From CAYXDO01 sp964463485 (GTDB lineage: Bacteria > Myxococcota > Kuafuiibacteriia > Kuafuiibacteriales > Kuafuiibacteriaceae), in the NCBI GenBank assembly GCA_964463485.1, contig CAYXDO010000073.1, positions 1 through 51,869 on the forward strand: DNA of 51,869 nucleotides. Direction: 5' to 3'. A program made the position numbers and the translations under genes. Within the stretch, counting starts at the first letter, position 1; each line of letters begins with the position of its first letter. Positions 25,381 to 35,800 of this stretch are shown here, one piece after another. The notes below the pieces were generated by a model. That model saw only the letters and a program-made list of their open reading frames with translations. It was not told where the DNA came from and made no database searches.

Positions 25381-25851
25381 ATGACCTCCAAGCGGAGCGC
25401 GGGTGTGGTGGTCTACCGGCGAAGGGACGACCGACTCGAAGTCCTGATCGCCCATCCCGGCGGGCCGCTCTTCGCGAAGAAGGACGCCGGGTCTTGGACG
25501 ATCCCGAAAGGTCTAGTCGAGCCCTCGGAGGACCTGAGGTTGGCGGCCGTGCGGGAGCTGCGCGAGGAGACGGGCCTCGAGGTGCCCCCGTCGGCGACGC
25601 TCCTGGAGCTCGGCAAAATTCGACAGAGGAGCGGCAAGGAAGTGACCGCTTTTGCGCTCGAGCTGGATTGCGATCCGACGACTCTGCGGAGCAACTCATT
25701 CGAGCTCGAGTGGCCACCCCGGTCCGGTCGGAACGCGACGTATCCGGAGCTCGATCGCTTCATGTTCGCCAGCGTGCCGGAGGCGAGTATTCGCATGATC
25801 AAGGAGCAATTCACACTCATCGAGCGGCTGCAGGAGGTCGTTGGTCGATGA
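25381..25851 (+). CDS. Nudix hydrolase
   Basis: 156 residues. The Nudix box is complete: GLVEPSEDLRLAAVRELREETGLEV fits G-x5-E-x7-R-E-U-x-E-E-x-G-U. The N-terminus SAGVVVYRRR and WTIPKGLVEP, and the C-terminal FASVPEASIRMIKEQ, place it near the diadenosine-polyphosphate/NTP pyrophosphohydrolase group that acts on small nucleotides. The exact substrate cannot be read from the sequence. The gap to the next gene (25852-26054) shows nothing convincing. Confidence 0.93.
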   Translation: MTSKRSAGVVVYRRRDDRLEVLIAHPGGPLFAKKDAGSWTIPKGLVEPSEDLRLAAVRELREETGLEVPPSATLLELGKIRQRSGKEVTAFALELDCDPTTLRSNSFELEWPPRSGRNATYPELDRFMFASVPEASIRMIKEQFTLIERLQEVVGR

Positions 25852-26054
25852 GTGGCAACTCATGTCTCATCGGCCGCCCTCCCAGGGCCCTGACCGATCG
25901 GCCAGTCGTCCGCGGGAGATGCTTAATTCCCGACTGCCGAGTGGCCGCGCCGCCGGGTCTGTACTAGGCTGTCGCCGACCGAAGCGGAATTGTCGGCACC
26001 CGGTCGGAGTGAATCCGACCGGCCGGCAGGTTCGCTTCGCTCACCGCAATCGCC

Positions 26055-28742
26055 GTGTCGAACGTCGAACGACCCAAAGTGAGCGCCTTCTTCGACATGG
26101 AGGCCAAGCTTCGCGCGGTAGAGGCGCGACTTCGCCGCCCCGAGGGAGACGGCTCCGCGGAGCCTTCCGCCATCGAGCGCTCCGTCGAGCGGCCGCGGCA
26201 TCCGGTCCTGACTCGACGCCTCCGAACGGCGCTCGTGATCTTCGATGGCGTGCTCGACGCGCAGTCTCTTGGAGAGCTCGCCGAATATCGCCAAAAGGGC
26301 CAGGCCACCGCACCGCCTGCGCTGTTGCTCGACCTAGCGCAGGCCGCGGCCATGCGTACGCAGGCGGGCTCGACGCTGGGGGTCTTTTCGATCGAGAGCT
26401 TTTCGTTGCGAGACCCGCTCCCGACCGACGCTCCGCGCCTTGTGCAAGTAGTGATCGGGCCCGACACCGGGGGGGATCGTGTGCTGGCGGTATTCAGCCA
26501 GCCCGAGGCCGATCCCGCCAGCGAGTGGACCCTTCACGCCGAGGCGTTCGTGTCGTTCCGAGGCTCGGACCCGCGCGCACCGCTCAGCGAGAGCGAGCTC
26601 CGAGGTGGAATCGAGAACCGAGCGCCCGACGACCTCATGATCGCCGCCGCCCGCGCAGCGGGCATCGAGCCGGGCAGCTCGAACCGATTCGAGGAGCTCT
26701 GGCTAGGCGCGGAGGCCGCGCTCGCGCGTATTCAAACCCCAACGTCTCCGGAGCTCACCGATCGGCCGGTCCACCCGTTGTTGTTGGACTCGGCGCTTCT
26801 TTTGGCGTCGTACACCCGCGGCGCCGTCGCGCAGCCGGTCGGGGTTGGTTCCATTCGCACGTTCAAGCGAGCGACGAGCTCCGTCTGGTGCCGGGTGTCG
26901 AGGGTTACGGGGTTGGTCGAGCTTCGCGATGAAGCGGGCCAGCTCATCCTGGAAGCGCGGGACATCGTTTACGGAGACGAGACGGTCGCCCCGGGCGAGC
27001 CTCTTGCGGGGCTCCCGTCTTGGGAGGGCCTGCTCGGTTCGTTCCGGCCGGGAGAGTGGGAGCCCGAGAAAGTTCCGGGTCCGTTCACCACGAACGGTCA
27101 TTTGTCGACCGGTGGCTCGCTCACGATGGAGGAGTTCGAGCCGCTCGACATGCTCGAGGAAGTCGAGGTGGACTCCTTCGACCTCGACATCGACGAGGCT
27201 CAAGACCAACCCACGATGGGTGATTTTTCTGGGTTACTGCAACCGAGCGGCGACACGTGGCAAACCGTTCCCGGCGCGGACGGGTTGGGGTTCAGCGGGT
27301 TGCCTGACTTACCACCGATTTCCTCCCTCGAGGAAGATTTGGGTTCTGGCGCGCCACCGGCCGTCGAGACTCCACCGAGTGTGGAGGTCGAGACTCCCCT
27401 CGAAGACGTCGGCGTCGCGCCTTCGCCGTGCACCTACAAAATCGACTGGGTCCCCGTCGAGGCCCTCCCCGGAGCGCAGGAGGTCTCCCAGCGCGGGGGT
27501 TGGCTGATCGTGTCGGATGACAAGCCTTTCGGCGTGTCCTTGGCCGAGCGATTCCTCGCCGCTCGGCAGGGCTGTACTTTCCGGGACATCGCCGGCACCG
27601 ACCTCGAGGGTTGGCGCACCGCGGTCAAGCAGCTCCGCGCCCGGCCGGAGCGCAAGCGGGGCATCGTCTTCTTCGCAGCCGCGCATCGTCGCGCCACGGC
27701 CGGCCGCGACGACCGCGCGCTCCACGCGCTGCTCGACATCGCTCGCGCCGCCGTGGAGCTCGACGACAACGAGCCCCTCCGCATCTGGGTCGTGACGTAT
27801 GGCGCCAGGGACGGGAATTGGGTGCAGGGCGCGGAGCTCGCTGGAGTCGGTCAATTCCTACGAACCACTCACCCGTGGCACTTCGGAGGGCTCATCGACT
27901 GCGAAGTCGCACTCTCCCAAGACGTCGCCGCAGCCCGAATCGCCGCCGAGGCCCTCAACTCCGATGGAGAAGGCGACATCAGACTCACCCGCGAGACTCG
28001 ACTCGCCGCTCGATGGGTTCGCGACGACACCCCGCTCGCGGTCCCTGACTTCGACCCAACCCCCACGTATTTCATCTTCGACTGCACCGTCCCCCTCTCG
28101 CTGGAGCTCGTCCGCTTCATGAGCTCGCGCGGCGCAAAAAACTTCGTGCTCAGCGCCGCGCGCTGGCCAGATTCGGCTCCCGAGTATGCCGAGCTCGAGT
28201 CCCTCGGTCTGATTCAACGTGTCGTCTGCGATCTCACTCACCGCGCTCGAGTCGATCAGGTGTTGGCCCTCGGCTCCGTCGGCGGCGTGATCTACGGAGG
28301 CGCCTTGACTTCGGCCCCCTCGGAGGACGCCTGGGCCCTGTCCCTGAGCTCGCTCCGCGGAGTCGACGTCCTGAGTCAGGCCCTCGAGTCGTCGCCCGCC
28401 TTCCTCGTCCTCCTCGCGAAAAACGCGGTCTTCGATCGCGAACGAGTCGACACCGCCATCACTCAAGGCCTGGTCGACGCGATCGCGCAGCACCGGTCCC
28501 TCCTCGGCGCTCCTGCCCGGAGCCTCTCCTTCGGACCTTGGGAACCCGTGGGCTCCGAAGAACCCGGGCTGCGCGTACTCTCCGCTGAGCGCGCCCTCGA
28601 AAACGTCTTCGCCGCCAAAGAAAGCCGCATCGTCGCCGACGTCGACTGGCCGGTCTTTCGAGCGCGATTCGCCGATCGCAGGCCGTTCTCGCTGGTCGAC
28701 CCAGGAGCCCTGGCGGATGAGTCCGTCGGCGAGCCCGGTTGA
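26055..28742 (+). CDS. PKS-like dehydratase-ketoreductase protein, apparently catalytically dead
   Basis: 895 residues without ketosynthase, acyltransferase or carrier domains. Region 1 (about 45-325) follows the polyketide dehydratase double hot-dog: HPVLTRR at 49-55, SLGELAEYRQKG with YxxxGxxxxP at 78-87 where active enzymes have HxxxGxxxxP, WLGAEAALARI, and HPLLLDSALLLA at 240-251 where the usual DxxxQ/H is incomplete. A disordered acidic linker follows (about 355-450). Region 2 (about 465-840) follows the two-part ketoreductase: a structural half, then TYFIFDC at 671 where the NADPH loop TGGxGGLG belongs, GVIYGGAL, and LSFGPW near 825 (NWGPW in active enzymes). The catalytic Tyr is not evident. 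The intact length argues against a decaying pseudogene. It overlaps the next gene by 26 bp. Confidence 0.7.
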   Translation: MSNVERPKVSAFFDMEAKLRAVEARLRRPEGDGSAEPSAIERSVERPRHPVLTRRLRTALVIFDGVLDAQSLGELAEYRQKGQATAPPALLLDLAQAAAMRTQAGSTLGVFSIESFSLRDPLPTDAPRLVQVVIGPDTGGDRVLAVFSQPEADPASEWTLHAEAFVSFRGSDPRAPLSESELRGGIENRAPDDLMIAAARAAGIEPGSSNRFEELWLGAEAALARIQTPTSPELTDRPVHPLLLDSALLLASYTRGAVAQPVGVGSIRTFKRATSSVWCRVSRVTGLVELRDEAGQLILEARDIVYGDETVAPGEPLAGLPSWEGLLGSFRPGEWEPEKVPGPFTTNGHLSTGGSLTMEEFEPLDMLEEVEVDSFDLDIDEAQDQPTMGDFSGLLQPSGDTWQTVPGADGLGFSGLPDLPPISSLEEDLGSGAPPAVETPPSVEVETPLEDVGVAPSPCTYKIDWVPVEALPGAQEVSQRGGWLIVSDDKPFGVSLAERFLAARQGCTFRDIAGTDLEGWRTAVKQLRARPERKRGIVFFAAAHRRATAGRDDRALHALLDIARAAVELDDNEPLRIWVVTYGARDGNWVQGAELAGVGQFLRTTHPWHFGGLIDCEVALSQDVAAARIAAEALNSDGEGDIRLTRETRLAARWVRDDTPLAVPDFDPTPTYFIFDCTVPLSLELVRFMSSRGAKNFVLSAARWPDSAPEYAELESLGLIQRVVCDLTHRARVDQVLALGSVGGVIYGGALTSAPSEDAWALSLSSLRGVDVLSQALESSPAFLVLLAKNAVFDRERVDTAITQGLVDAIAQHRSLLGAPARSLSFGPWEPVGSEEPGLRVLSAERALENVFAAKESRIVADVDWPVFRARFADRRPFSLVDPGALADESVGEPG

Positions 28743-31356
28743 GCGCTCCCTCCTTCGCCGGGCCCTCGAGGTGATCCTCCGAGCCGCGGCCTCGATGACC
28801 GCACTCGCCGTCGTGAGTTGCTCCTCCCCCATCTACCTCCCTGTCGAGGGCACCTCGATCGCCGTCTTCATCGATGAAAACGGTAGCATCATCGAAGCCC
28901 ACGTCGTCCACCCTGGCGATACGACGAGCCTCGCTCCCGAGGTGTCTTCGGTATTCCGTACCAGTCTCTCCGGCCTCGTCGCCGAAAATGGCGCCGCGCC
29001 CAATTTCGAAAGCCTGCAACTCACCCTGGGTGACGATCGCCTCTCCGACTTCGGAGAGTGCGGACGGTGTCAGGCCGAGTCCAAAGTAGGTCCGCAACTC
29101 ATCATTCCCGGTGACCGTTGCGCGCTCCCCGAGTTCGCGAAGTCCACGCTCTCCGTCGATGGCGAGGACGTCGCGGAGTCCGAAGCTACGGCGATCGAGT
29201 CGCGCATTCGATCAAGCGTCCGACTGAATTGGAGCGGGCGCTGCGACTGCCCACGCCCGGAGGACGACCCTCCGCCGTCGAGCCTCGTGTGCCCGGTGCT
29301 CCCGAGCGGACCAACGATCGACGCCACCGCGTTGACGGTCCTCTCGAACGGCCAGGTCGTCGCCGCGCGAGCGGGCTTCGTCCTCACCGCCACGAACGGA
29401 GCGGCGAAAAGACACGACTGGCCCGCACAGATCCGGCCGGTTGGAGCGATGATCGAAGGATCCGACGGACGCTTGTTCCTCGCCACCTCCCGGCTCGGCG
29501 ACGGAGTGATCCGAACCTGGCCCCAACGAGGCGCGCTCGATCAAAACGGAGTGATCTCGGCGCTCTCGATCGCCGACCTCGACGGCGACGGGAGCTTCTA
29601 CTTGGTCGGCTTCAAGGCCATTCAGATCTTGTTCGAATCCGCGGTCAGTCGATGCGTGCCAACCCCACTCGCGGTTAATTGCACGATGACCCCCGTCGAG
29701 CGCTGCTCCGTGGGCCGAGCGGTCGCGGCCAAAAAAACGCGGTCCGGCGTCGAGGTCCTGGTCCACGACGATGGCTGGTTCGCGTACCGACTGGCCGGAG
29801 CGGCACGGACCGACTCATGGTCCTGCGCAGCCGAGCGTGACAGGGTCTACGGATCGGAAAGTCACACTCTCGAGCTCATCGACGATCTCGAAGTCATCGA
29901 CGACAGAGTCTTCGTCTGCGGCCGCTCGGGCGATCGAGCGGTCGTTCTCACGGGCACGGTCAGCGCCAACCCAGACCCTTCCGGCAAGCTGCACCAGCCT
30001 CGACTCACCCTCGCCGCCTCGTCCCAGGCCGGCTCTCGTATGTGCTCCCTGCATCGCATTGGTTCGCGTCGCCTCGGCGTCCTGTTCCGGATCGAAGCGG
30101 CTCCCGTGCTGAGCCTCGAGGTCGTCCGGCGTCGGGGACAGTTTCAATTCCAGGAAGGAGACTCGGAGTGGGTCGAGCTCGACGAAGACGCGAGGGTGGT
30201 CGGGGCACAGCGGCCCGTCGCCGAGGTCTTCCCAGGGCTGCCCCACCGCATCGAGCGCTTCGCCACCCATCCGAACGGGACTTCGGCCGCGTTAGGCACC
30301 TCCGGAGCGCTCTTCGTGAAGGGTGCCGACGAGGCAGAGTTTCACGCCACCGCGGAGATCCTAGAGTCCGAAGCCAACGACGTTCCCGTAATCGTCGACC
30401 TGAGTGAGGACGAAGCCATACTTCTCACTACCCACGCCATGTCTCGCGTGCGCTTGTCGAGCTCCCCCCGAAGCTGCGAGGACCTCACCGTCGACGCACG
30501 GGCCATCGACCTCGAGGGGCTACCACGGGCCGGATTCTTCGATGAAAAGTCCGGGGAAATTTCGGTGCTCGCCACCTCCGACTCGGAGATCACGATGTTG
30601 CGCGTGGACCCCGTCACCGGGGCCGCTCGCAGGGTCTCCGCGACGCCTCTGACCGTCGCTCCCGGCGTGATTCGCGCGATCGAAGCGGACCGCTACGTTT
30701 GGATCGACGCCGGAGGGGCGCTCTTCGAATGGAGGAACGGCGCTCCGCCTCGCGAGCTCTCGGTCCCAGACGAGGATACCTTCGCCGGCTCGGGAGCGCG
30801 GGAGCTCTGGTCACTGAGTACGAGGAACGGAGTGGGTTGGGTCGGCGGCAGCCAGCGCCTCGCGCGACTCACACGCTCCGGTGAGAACCTTCGCGTCGAG
30901 CCCTTCGGGCCAAACCGCCTGGCGCTGTCTCGCGAGTGGTCGGACTCATCCACCTCGGACTCACCCATCTTCGGCCGGATGGGTGCGGAGTGCGCGGACC
31001 GCGTCGGAGTCGCCACGCTCTCGGTCGAAGGCGGCGGGTTCCTCGCGTCCGCCCAGTTTTGGGAGCTTCGGCCGACGAGCGAACCTTGCGGTGCAAGCGA
31101 ACAATCCAAACCGTGGCTGTGTGCGCCCGTCGCCGTCGCGGGGCTCCGCTCCGGCCTCGACATCCACCTGATCCCCACCGCGATCGCCGGGTCTGGACAC
31201 CGGCTGACCGTAGGCACAGCCGGGGGTGAGCTCGCTCGGCCCGTCGAAGGCTTGGCCGGCGCTCAACGCTATCCCGTCGACGCGGTCGACCTCGGCCGGC
31301 TCCTTATCCTCACGTCCGGCTACGGCCGCGCCGAAGTGATCATCGACCTCCCATGA
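28717..31356 (+). CDS. Giant lipoprotein of unknown function, paralogue B
   Basis: 879 residues. The leader ends ASMTALAVVSCSSP, a lipoprotein signal with lipobox VVSC; internal starts at GTG 28771 or ATG 28796 are possible. After IAVFIDENGSIIEA come paired-cysteine segments (GECGRCQ, PGDRCALP, LNWSGRCDCP, LVCPVLP) and then many short strand-turn blocks (ALTVLSNGQVVAARAG, AMIEGSDGRLFLATS, ALSIADLDGDGSFYLVGF), suggesting propeller repeats. The order of these features matches the 12964-15549 protein closely, so the two are paralogues of an unrecognised lipoprotein family. It probably shares a transcript with the pseudo-DH/KR gene. Confidence 0.82.
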   Translation: MSPSASPVERSLLRRALEVILRAAASMTALAVVSCSSPIYLPVEGTSIAVFIDENGSIIEAHVVHPGDTTSLAPEVSSVFRTSLSGLVAENGAAPNFESLQLTLGDDRLSDFGECGRCQAESKVGPQLIIPGDRCALPEFAKSTLSVDGEDVAESEATAIESRIRSSVRLNWSGRCDCPRPEDDPPPSSLVCPVLPSGPTIDATALTVLSNGQVVAARAGFVLTATNGAAKRHDWPAQIRPVGAMIEGSDGRLFLATSRLGDGVIRTWPQRGALDQNGVISALSIADLDGDGSFYLVGFKAIQILFESAVSRCVPTPLAVNCTMTPVERCSVGRAVAAKKTRSGVEVLVHDDGWFAYRLAGAARTDSWSCAAERDRVYGSESHTLELIDDLEVIDDRVFVCGRSGDRAVVLTGTVSANPDPSGKLHQPRLTLAASSQAGSRMCSLHRIGSRRLGVLFRIEAAPVLSLEVVRRRGQFQFQEGDSEWVELDEDARVVGAQRPVAEVFPGLPHRIERFATHPNGTSAALGTSGALFVKGADEAEFHATAEILESEANDVPVIVDLSEDEAILLTTHAMSRVRLSSSPRSCEDLTVDARAIDLEGLPRAGFFDEKSGEISVLATSDSEITMLRVDPVTGAARRVSATPLTVAPGVIRAIEADRYVWIDAGGALFEWRNGAPPRELSVPDEDTFAGSGARELWSLSTRNGVGWVGGSQRLARLTRSGENLRVEPFGPNRLALSREWSDSSTSDSPIFGRMGAECADRVGVATLSVEGGGFLASAQFWELRPTSEPCGASEQSKPWLCAPVAVAGLRSGLDIHLIPTAIAGSGHRLTVGTAGGELARPVEGLAGAQRYPVDAVDLGRLLILTSGYGRAEVIIDLP

Positions 31357-31413
31357 TCGTCGATCGCGCAGAGAAGACTTGAAGATGTCCATGGAGCGAG
31401 CAAGGATGCGCCC

Positions 31414-31659
31414 ATGAGGCGACTTCTGTTTCTGCTCTTCGCCCTTCACTTCGGCTGCGACTCCGGCGGGGCTCTCGGAGACGCTTGCAAGACGCCGAGC
31501 AGCGAAGACGAATGTGAGTCTGGGCTGATCTGCACGAACATCACCGATCGAGCCCTTTGTCTCGAGCTGTGCACCGAGCAAACCGAATGTGCGGCGTCCG
31601 AAAACTGCAACGGTATCGAAGGATCGTCGAAGAAGTCTTGCCAAGCCAAACCAAGATGA
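31414..31659 (+). CDS. Small cysteine-rich lipoprotein
   Basis: 81 residues. MRRLLFLLFALHFGC is a clear lipoprotein signal with lipobox HFGC. The mature part contains eight further cysteines in a compact arrangement (GDACKTP, DECESGLIC, LCLELCTEQTECAASENCNGI, KKSCQ), a pattern seen in many small Myxococcota lipoproteins thought to be disulfide-bonded. No function known. It lies about 57 bp after the giant lipoprotein gene. Confidence 0.75.
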   Translation: MRRLLFLLFALHFGCDSGGALGDACKTPSSEDECESGLICTNITDRALCLELCTEQTECAASENCNGIEGSSKKSCQAKPR

Positions 31660-31672
31660 CCGATCGGTGGGT

Positions 31673-32497
31673 ATGAAGGTCGTCGATTCGCGCCTCACCC
31701 TCGCCTTCGTCGCCTTCGCCTGCTCGGCTCCGGTCGACTTGCGGACGAGCCCGCTTTCGCCCGGCGCGAGAGTCCGATCGTCCGTCTCCTTCAACCTCGA
31801 TGCTCCGAACGCTCGAACACGAGGCGTGACCTTCGCGCTCTCCCTCCGCGGCATACACACGTACGAGCTGAAGGTGGTCGCGGTGGAGGCCGGGTCGCCG
31901 ACGCGCGTCGAAGAGACCATCCTCACGTGTTCGGACACTTGGGCGGTGACCTTCGACGGCAATACGACTCGGGAGCCGCACGTCTGCGGGCTTCAAGGCA
32001 AAGTCGTGAACGCGTGGGTCGACGGCGGCGTGTGGCGACGTGAGCTTCGGGACGGACAACCTGCGCCCGAGGACATGGACCTCCTCGATACCATCCGACA
32101 TCCGCTGAGCTGGGAAATCTTGCCGCCACAACCCACCAAACCAGGTTCGACTCGCGAGCTCACGCCGCTCGAGATCACCGGAGTGCTCGACGAGTCGCTC
32201 CTCTCGCGAACCACCGGCAAGCTCGACCTGAAGCTCGACGAAATCAAGGCCGAGCTGGCCAACCTCTCCGGCACCCTCGACGCCAAGGTCGTGAACTCAG
32301 GCGGAGCCGAGTTCGGGTTCAAAGGCAAAGTGACCGCTTCGACCAAAGTCGGCACCGGCTTGGCCCGGATCTCGATCGATGCAAAGTTGGACGCCCAAGG
32401 GTTCGAGAGCCTCGACATCCGATCCGGCGAATTCGTGAAGATCGCGTTCTCCGACGCCGAGTATCACGAGCTCCGCGAATACTCCCGACTCCAATGA
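31673..32497 (+). CDS. Lipoprotein of unknown function
   Basis: 274 residues from ATG 31673 with ggtggg just upstream; the open frame to 31589 runs through the end of the previous gene. The signal MKVVDSRLTLAFVAFACSAP has lipobox AFAC. The mature protein is beta-rich (RVRSSVSFNLDAPN, GVTFALSLRGIHTYELKVVAVEAG, KVTASTKVGTGLARISIDAKLD), with a helix KLDLKLDEIKAELANLSGTLDAKV in the middle. No recognised family. Confidence 0.72.
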   Translation: MKVVDSRLTLAFVAFACSAPVDLRTSPLSPGARVRSSVSFNLDAPNARTRGVTFALSLRGIHTYELKVVAVEAGSPTRVEETILTCSDTWAVTFDGNTTREPHVCGLQGKVVNAWVDGGVWRRELRDGQPAPEDMDLLDTIRHPLSWEILPPQPTKPGSTRELTPLEITGVLDESLLSRTTGKLDLKLDEIKAELANLSGTLDAKVVNSGGAEFGFKGKVTASTKVGTGLARISIDAKLDAQGFESLDIRSGEFVKIAFSDAEYHELREYSRLQ

Positions 32498-32828
32498 GTC
32501 GATGGAGCACGGAAATAATGATGATAATTATTGTTAGTTATCATTAGTTATCATTAGCCAGCCCTAATCCTGCCGTATCCTCATCCTGCCTCAGGATCGG
32601 GCACGGGCACGGACGGGCACGGACGGGCACGGGCACGGCATTTTTGGGACCTCGGCGGCTGTCGAGGAGATCAACGATGGTCCGCGCGACGCGCGAACCA
32701 CCTCAGGAACCCAAGCCGTCTCTCGATGAGTGAGACCCTAGCTCGCCAGCCAGTAGTGTCGAAATTCGGCGCGGCTCTGCGAGGATTTCGTGCCCGTGCC
32801 CGTGCCCGTGCCCGTGCCCGATCCTGGG
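32498..32828. repeat. Gene-free gap with AT-rich patch and inverted GGGCAC/GTGCCC repeats
   Basis: 32513-32560 is AT-rich for this genome and contains two copies of agttatcatt. From 32592 a run of gggcac and ggacgggcac units begins (caggatcgggcacgggcac), and from 32790 the inverse run gtgcccgtgcccg ends in gatcctg at 32825. The outer parts of the two runs are complementary over about 18 bases, so they could pair across about 170 bp. No gene is visible in the gap. Confidence 0.75.
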
Positions 32829-35800
32829 TCACTTCTTCTTGGGTGCCTTCTTGGCCGGCTTGGGTTTCTCGGCCGGCGGGGCCTTGGCTTTCTTCTTCGA
32901 GCCGTCGCCGCCTCCGAGCAGCGCCGAGAAGGCGCGTCCGATGCCGCTCTTCTCGTGCATCACCTCTGACGTCGTGCGCTCGCGACGCTTGAGCAGATTC
33001 GCCTCGGCCTTGACGTCCGGGTCTTCCGGATCGATGTCCAGAGCCTTCTCGAAAGCTTCCTCCGCCGCTTCCTTGTTCTTGGTCAGCTTGTACAACCGAC
33101 CCAGAAAGACGTAAGGCTTCGCGTTCGTGGACGGGATCTGAGTCTTCAGGGATTCGATGTGTTCGATGGCTCGCTCGGCAGCCGCGTGTTGATCGGACTT
33201 GTGATCGAGCGCTCGGTAATACTCTTGATGAATTCGGTAGAGCGCCCGCTGCGGTGGGTTGGTCGCGAGCGCTTTGTCGATGGCGTCGGCAGCCTGCGCG
33301 TATTTTCCTTTCTTCGCGAGCGCCAGCGCGTTCTCGAACTGCTCCTCCGCGACGACCGCTGGAGCTGCCGGGGCGGGCTTCGCCGGCGCCGCGCGGGGGG
33401 CGGGCTTCTCGGATTCCTCGTGATATTGACCGGCGGGCACTTCAGCGACGACCGTTCGCTTTCGGACGGCCACCGCTTGGCCCGGGCGTAACGCGATGTC
33501 GCGAGCCGAGCCCGCTCGCTGCCGTGACTCCGCTCGAAACGACTCCGGCTCGGGGGCGGGCGGAGGAGGTGAGTATGGCGAGGGAGCCTGCTGCGGCTCC
33601 GCGGGCGCCCAGACGGGCTCGGCCGGCTGCGCGCGCGGAGGCTGCGGAATCTCTCCGCGAGGGGCGAGCGGAGACGATGAAGCGGCGACTGGATACTCCG
33701 GCCGAGGAGCGGCTGGAGCTGCTGCCTCTCGGGCCAACACCACGATCGCGTTTTGAAAAAGCCCGAAGAGTTGCGAGCGGGCCTCGGTGAGCTCTCGGAG
33801 CTCTCCATCCGGCGCCTGGCGGTATCTCTCTCGAAGCGCCTCGACCCGCTCCTTGAGCTCCGCAAAGCCAGCTCCCGGTCGAACGCCCAACACCTCGGCC
33901 GGGCTCGCGCTCGAGAGCCGTTCTACCTCCGCGGCGATCTCCCTGGCCTGCTTGGCCTGAAGCATGTGCCGAGGGCTCGTCGTGGTAATGACTTCAGCCT
34001 CGACGCCGACATAAACACTGAGCAAGAGCCGCGCGTAAGTCGCCGGGTCGAAGTAAGTCTCGTTCAACAAGTCCCGCAACGATCGGGAACCATCGAGCTG
34101 CTCTAACACCTCCACGATGGAGGGTCCCAATTCGGTGATTCTCGCCACCTCGCTGCGGATCAGCGCAAAGCCGTACTCTGCGTAAGGCATCAGGCGCTGC
34201 TCCAAGGTCTCTCTATTCAGCCCCAGCCGCGCAGCGTCGATCAGAGGCTCGATCACTTTGTCGAAAGTTCGAAGCGGCGGAGGCCTGACCGTGCCTGGGG
34301 TGAAGTGTGAGGATCCCGCAGGCGCGGCAACGAGGCGGGCCAAAACAGCGAGGGCCCACTGTCGGAGAATGGAAGATCCAGAGGCTGGATCGAGAATGGA
34401 GCGAACCACCAAAATACCGGTCATGGTGGCCGGATCTCCTCGGGACTCCTTGTCCGCCATGGAGAGCGCGATCGGATCGAGGTTGGGGATGGATGAGAGA
34501 GCTCGAACGTAACTCAGCTCAGGGAGAGTCGTGGCCAGCGCGGTAATCACGCCGTCGGCGTAACTCAGCTTGAATCCGCCCTCGGCGGTCCAGACCCGCA
34601 TGATTCCGTTGGCTCGTTGCACCGCGCAACCGAGCAGCAGTCGGAATGCGCCGACGTCGAGGAGAGACACCTGATTGGGAGTGCTCGGGTCGAGCTCGAT
34701 CGGGAGATCGAGCACCCGCCCTTCGCTGGACGGCAGCGCGGGAAAAGATGCCGTTCGAGTCGTGATGGGGGCCTCCGCTTCCACGCGCGGCACGGGAATC
34801 GAGGCGGTCCTCTGAGGGGCGGGAGTCGAGGCGGTCCTCTGAGGAGGCGACACGTCCAGAGCGGGCGGCGGGATCGAATCCGTTCGAGCAACGGAGCTGA
34901 AACCGGCCTCCGCGAAGTCGTCCTCCTCGGGCCCGGATACGGCCGGGAGCATGGGGACGTCGAAGTCGGTGTCGAGCTCGCCACTCACTTCGAGCCCGCG
35001 CACTTCGACTGACTCCTCGGCTCTCGTCGTTTCGATTTGCGTCTCGCCGCTCGATTCCTCGAGGGAAGAGAGTACGTCGTCGAAGTCTTCGAGGCCCTCC
35101 TCGCCCGACTGCGATTCGAGGGTCGAAAGCAGCGCGGGCGCCTCCTCGCGGGAGAAGGGGGGTTCGAGGTCCGCGGGCTCGGCGGGCGCCAGAGCCCGTC
35201 CCCACGTCCCTGTTCTGCGAGCAGGCGACGGGACCGCTTCCGTCGGAGCTGCCGACCAGGACTGACGCGGAACCGCGGGCCCTGCTGTCGCGGGATCAGC
35301 TCCACCAAAGCCCCGAGGCGGCTCGTACGGCGGAAGTGCGGGCACCTCGAAGCCCGCGGGCGTCTCGTAAATCACCGGCGATTCGGACCCGCTCGGCAGC
35401 GGCGGCGCCAAGATCGCGGGAGCCTCGCGCCCGTCCGGCGCTTCGACCCCGCCAGGGGCAGCAGACTCATACGCCGAAAACACTGGGGTCTCGAGCTCGG
35501 AAAGCGAGTCCGGAGCAGGCTCGGTCTGTGGCAACTCTCCGAAAGGCTCGTGTGAAGGGAGCGACGGCGCTTCGGGCGACGGCGACGGGTCGGCGACCGA
35601 CGTGACTTCGCTCGCACCAAACCCAGGAGGAGGCTCGTACTCAGGGAGCGGCGGCACCACGAACTCCGACGACGAATAGGCGAGCGACGAGGCTTCGCTC
35701 TCTCCACCGACCTCAGGGGCCAACTCGCGAGCGGAAAGTGACCGTGCCAGGAGCTCGGACGACCCCAGCTCCGCGGGCGCTTCGCTCAGCTGTGCGGAGC

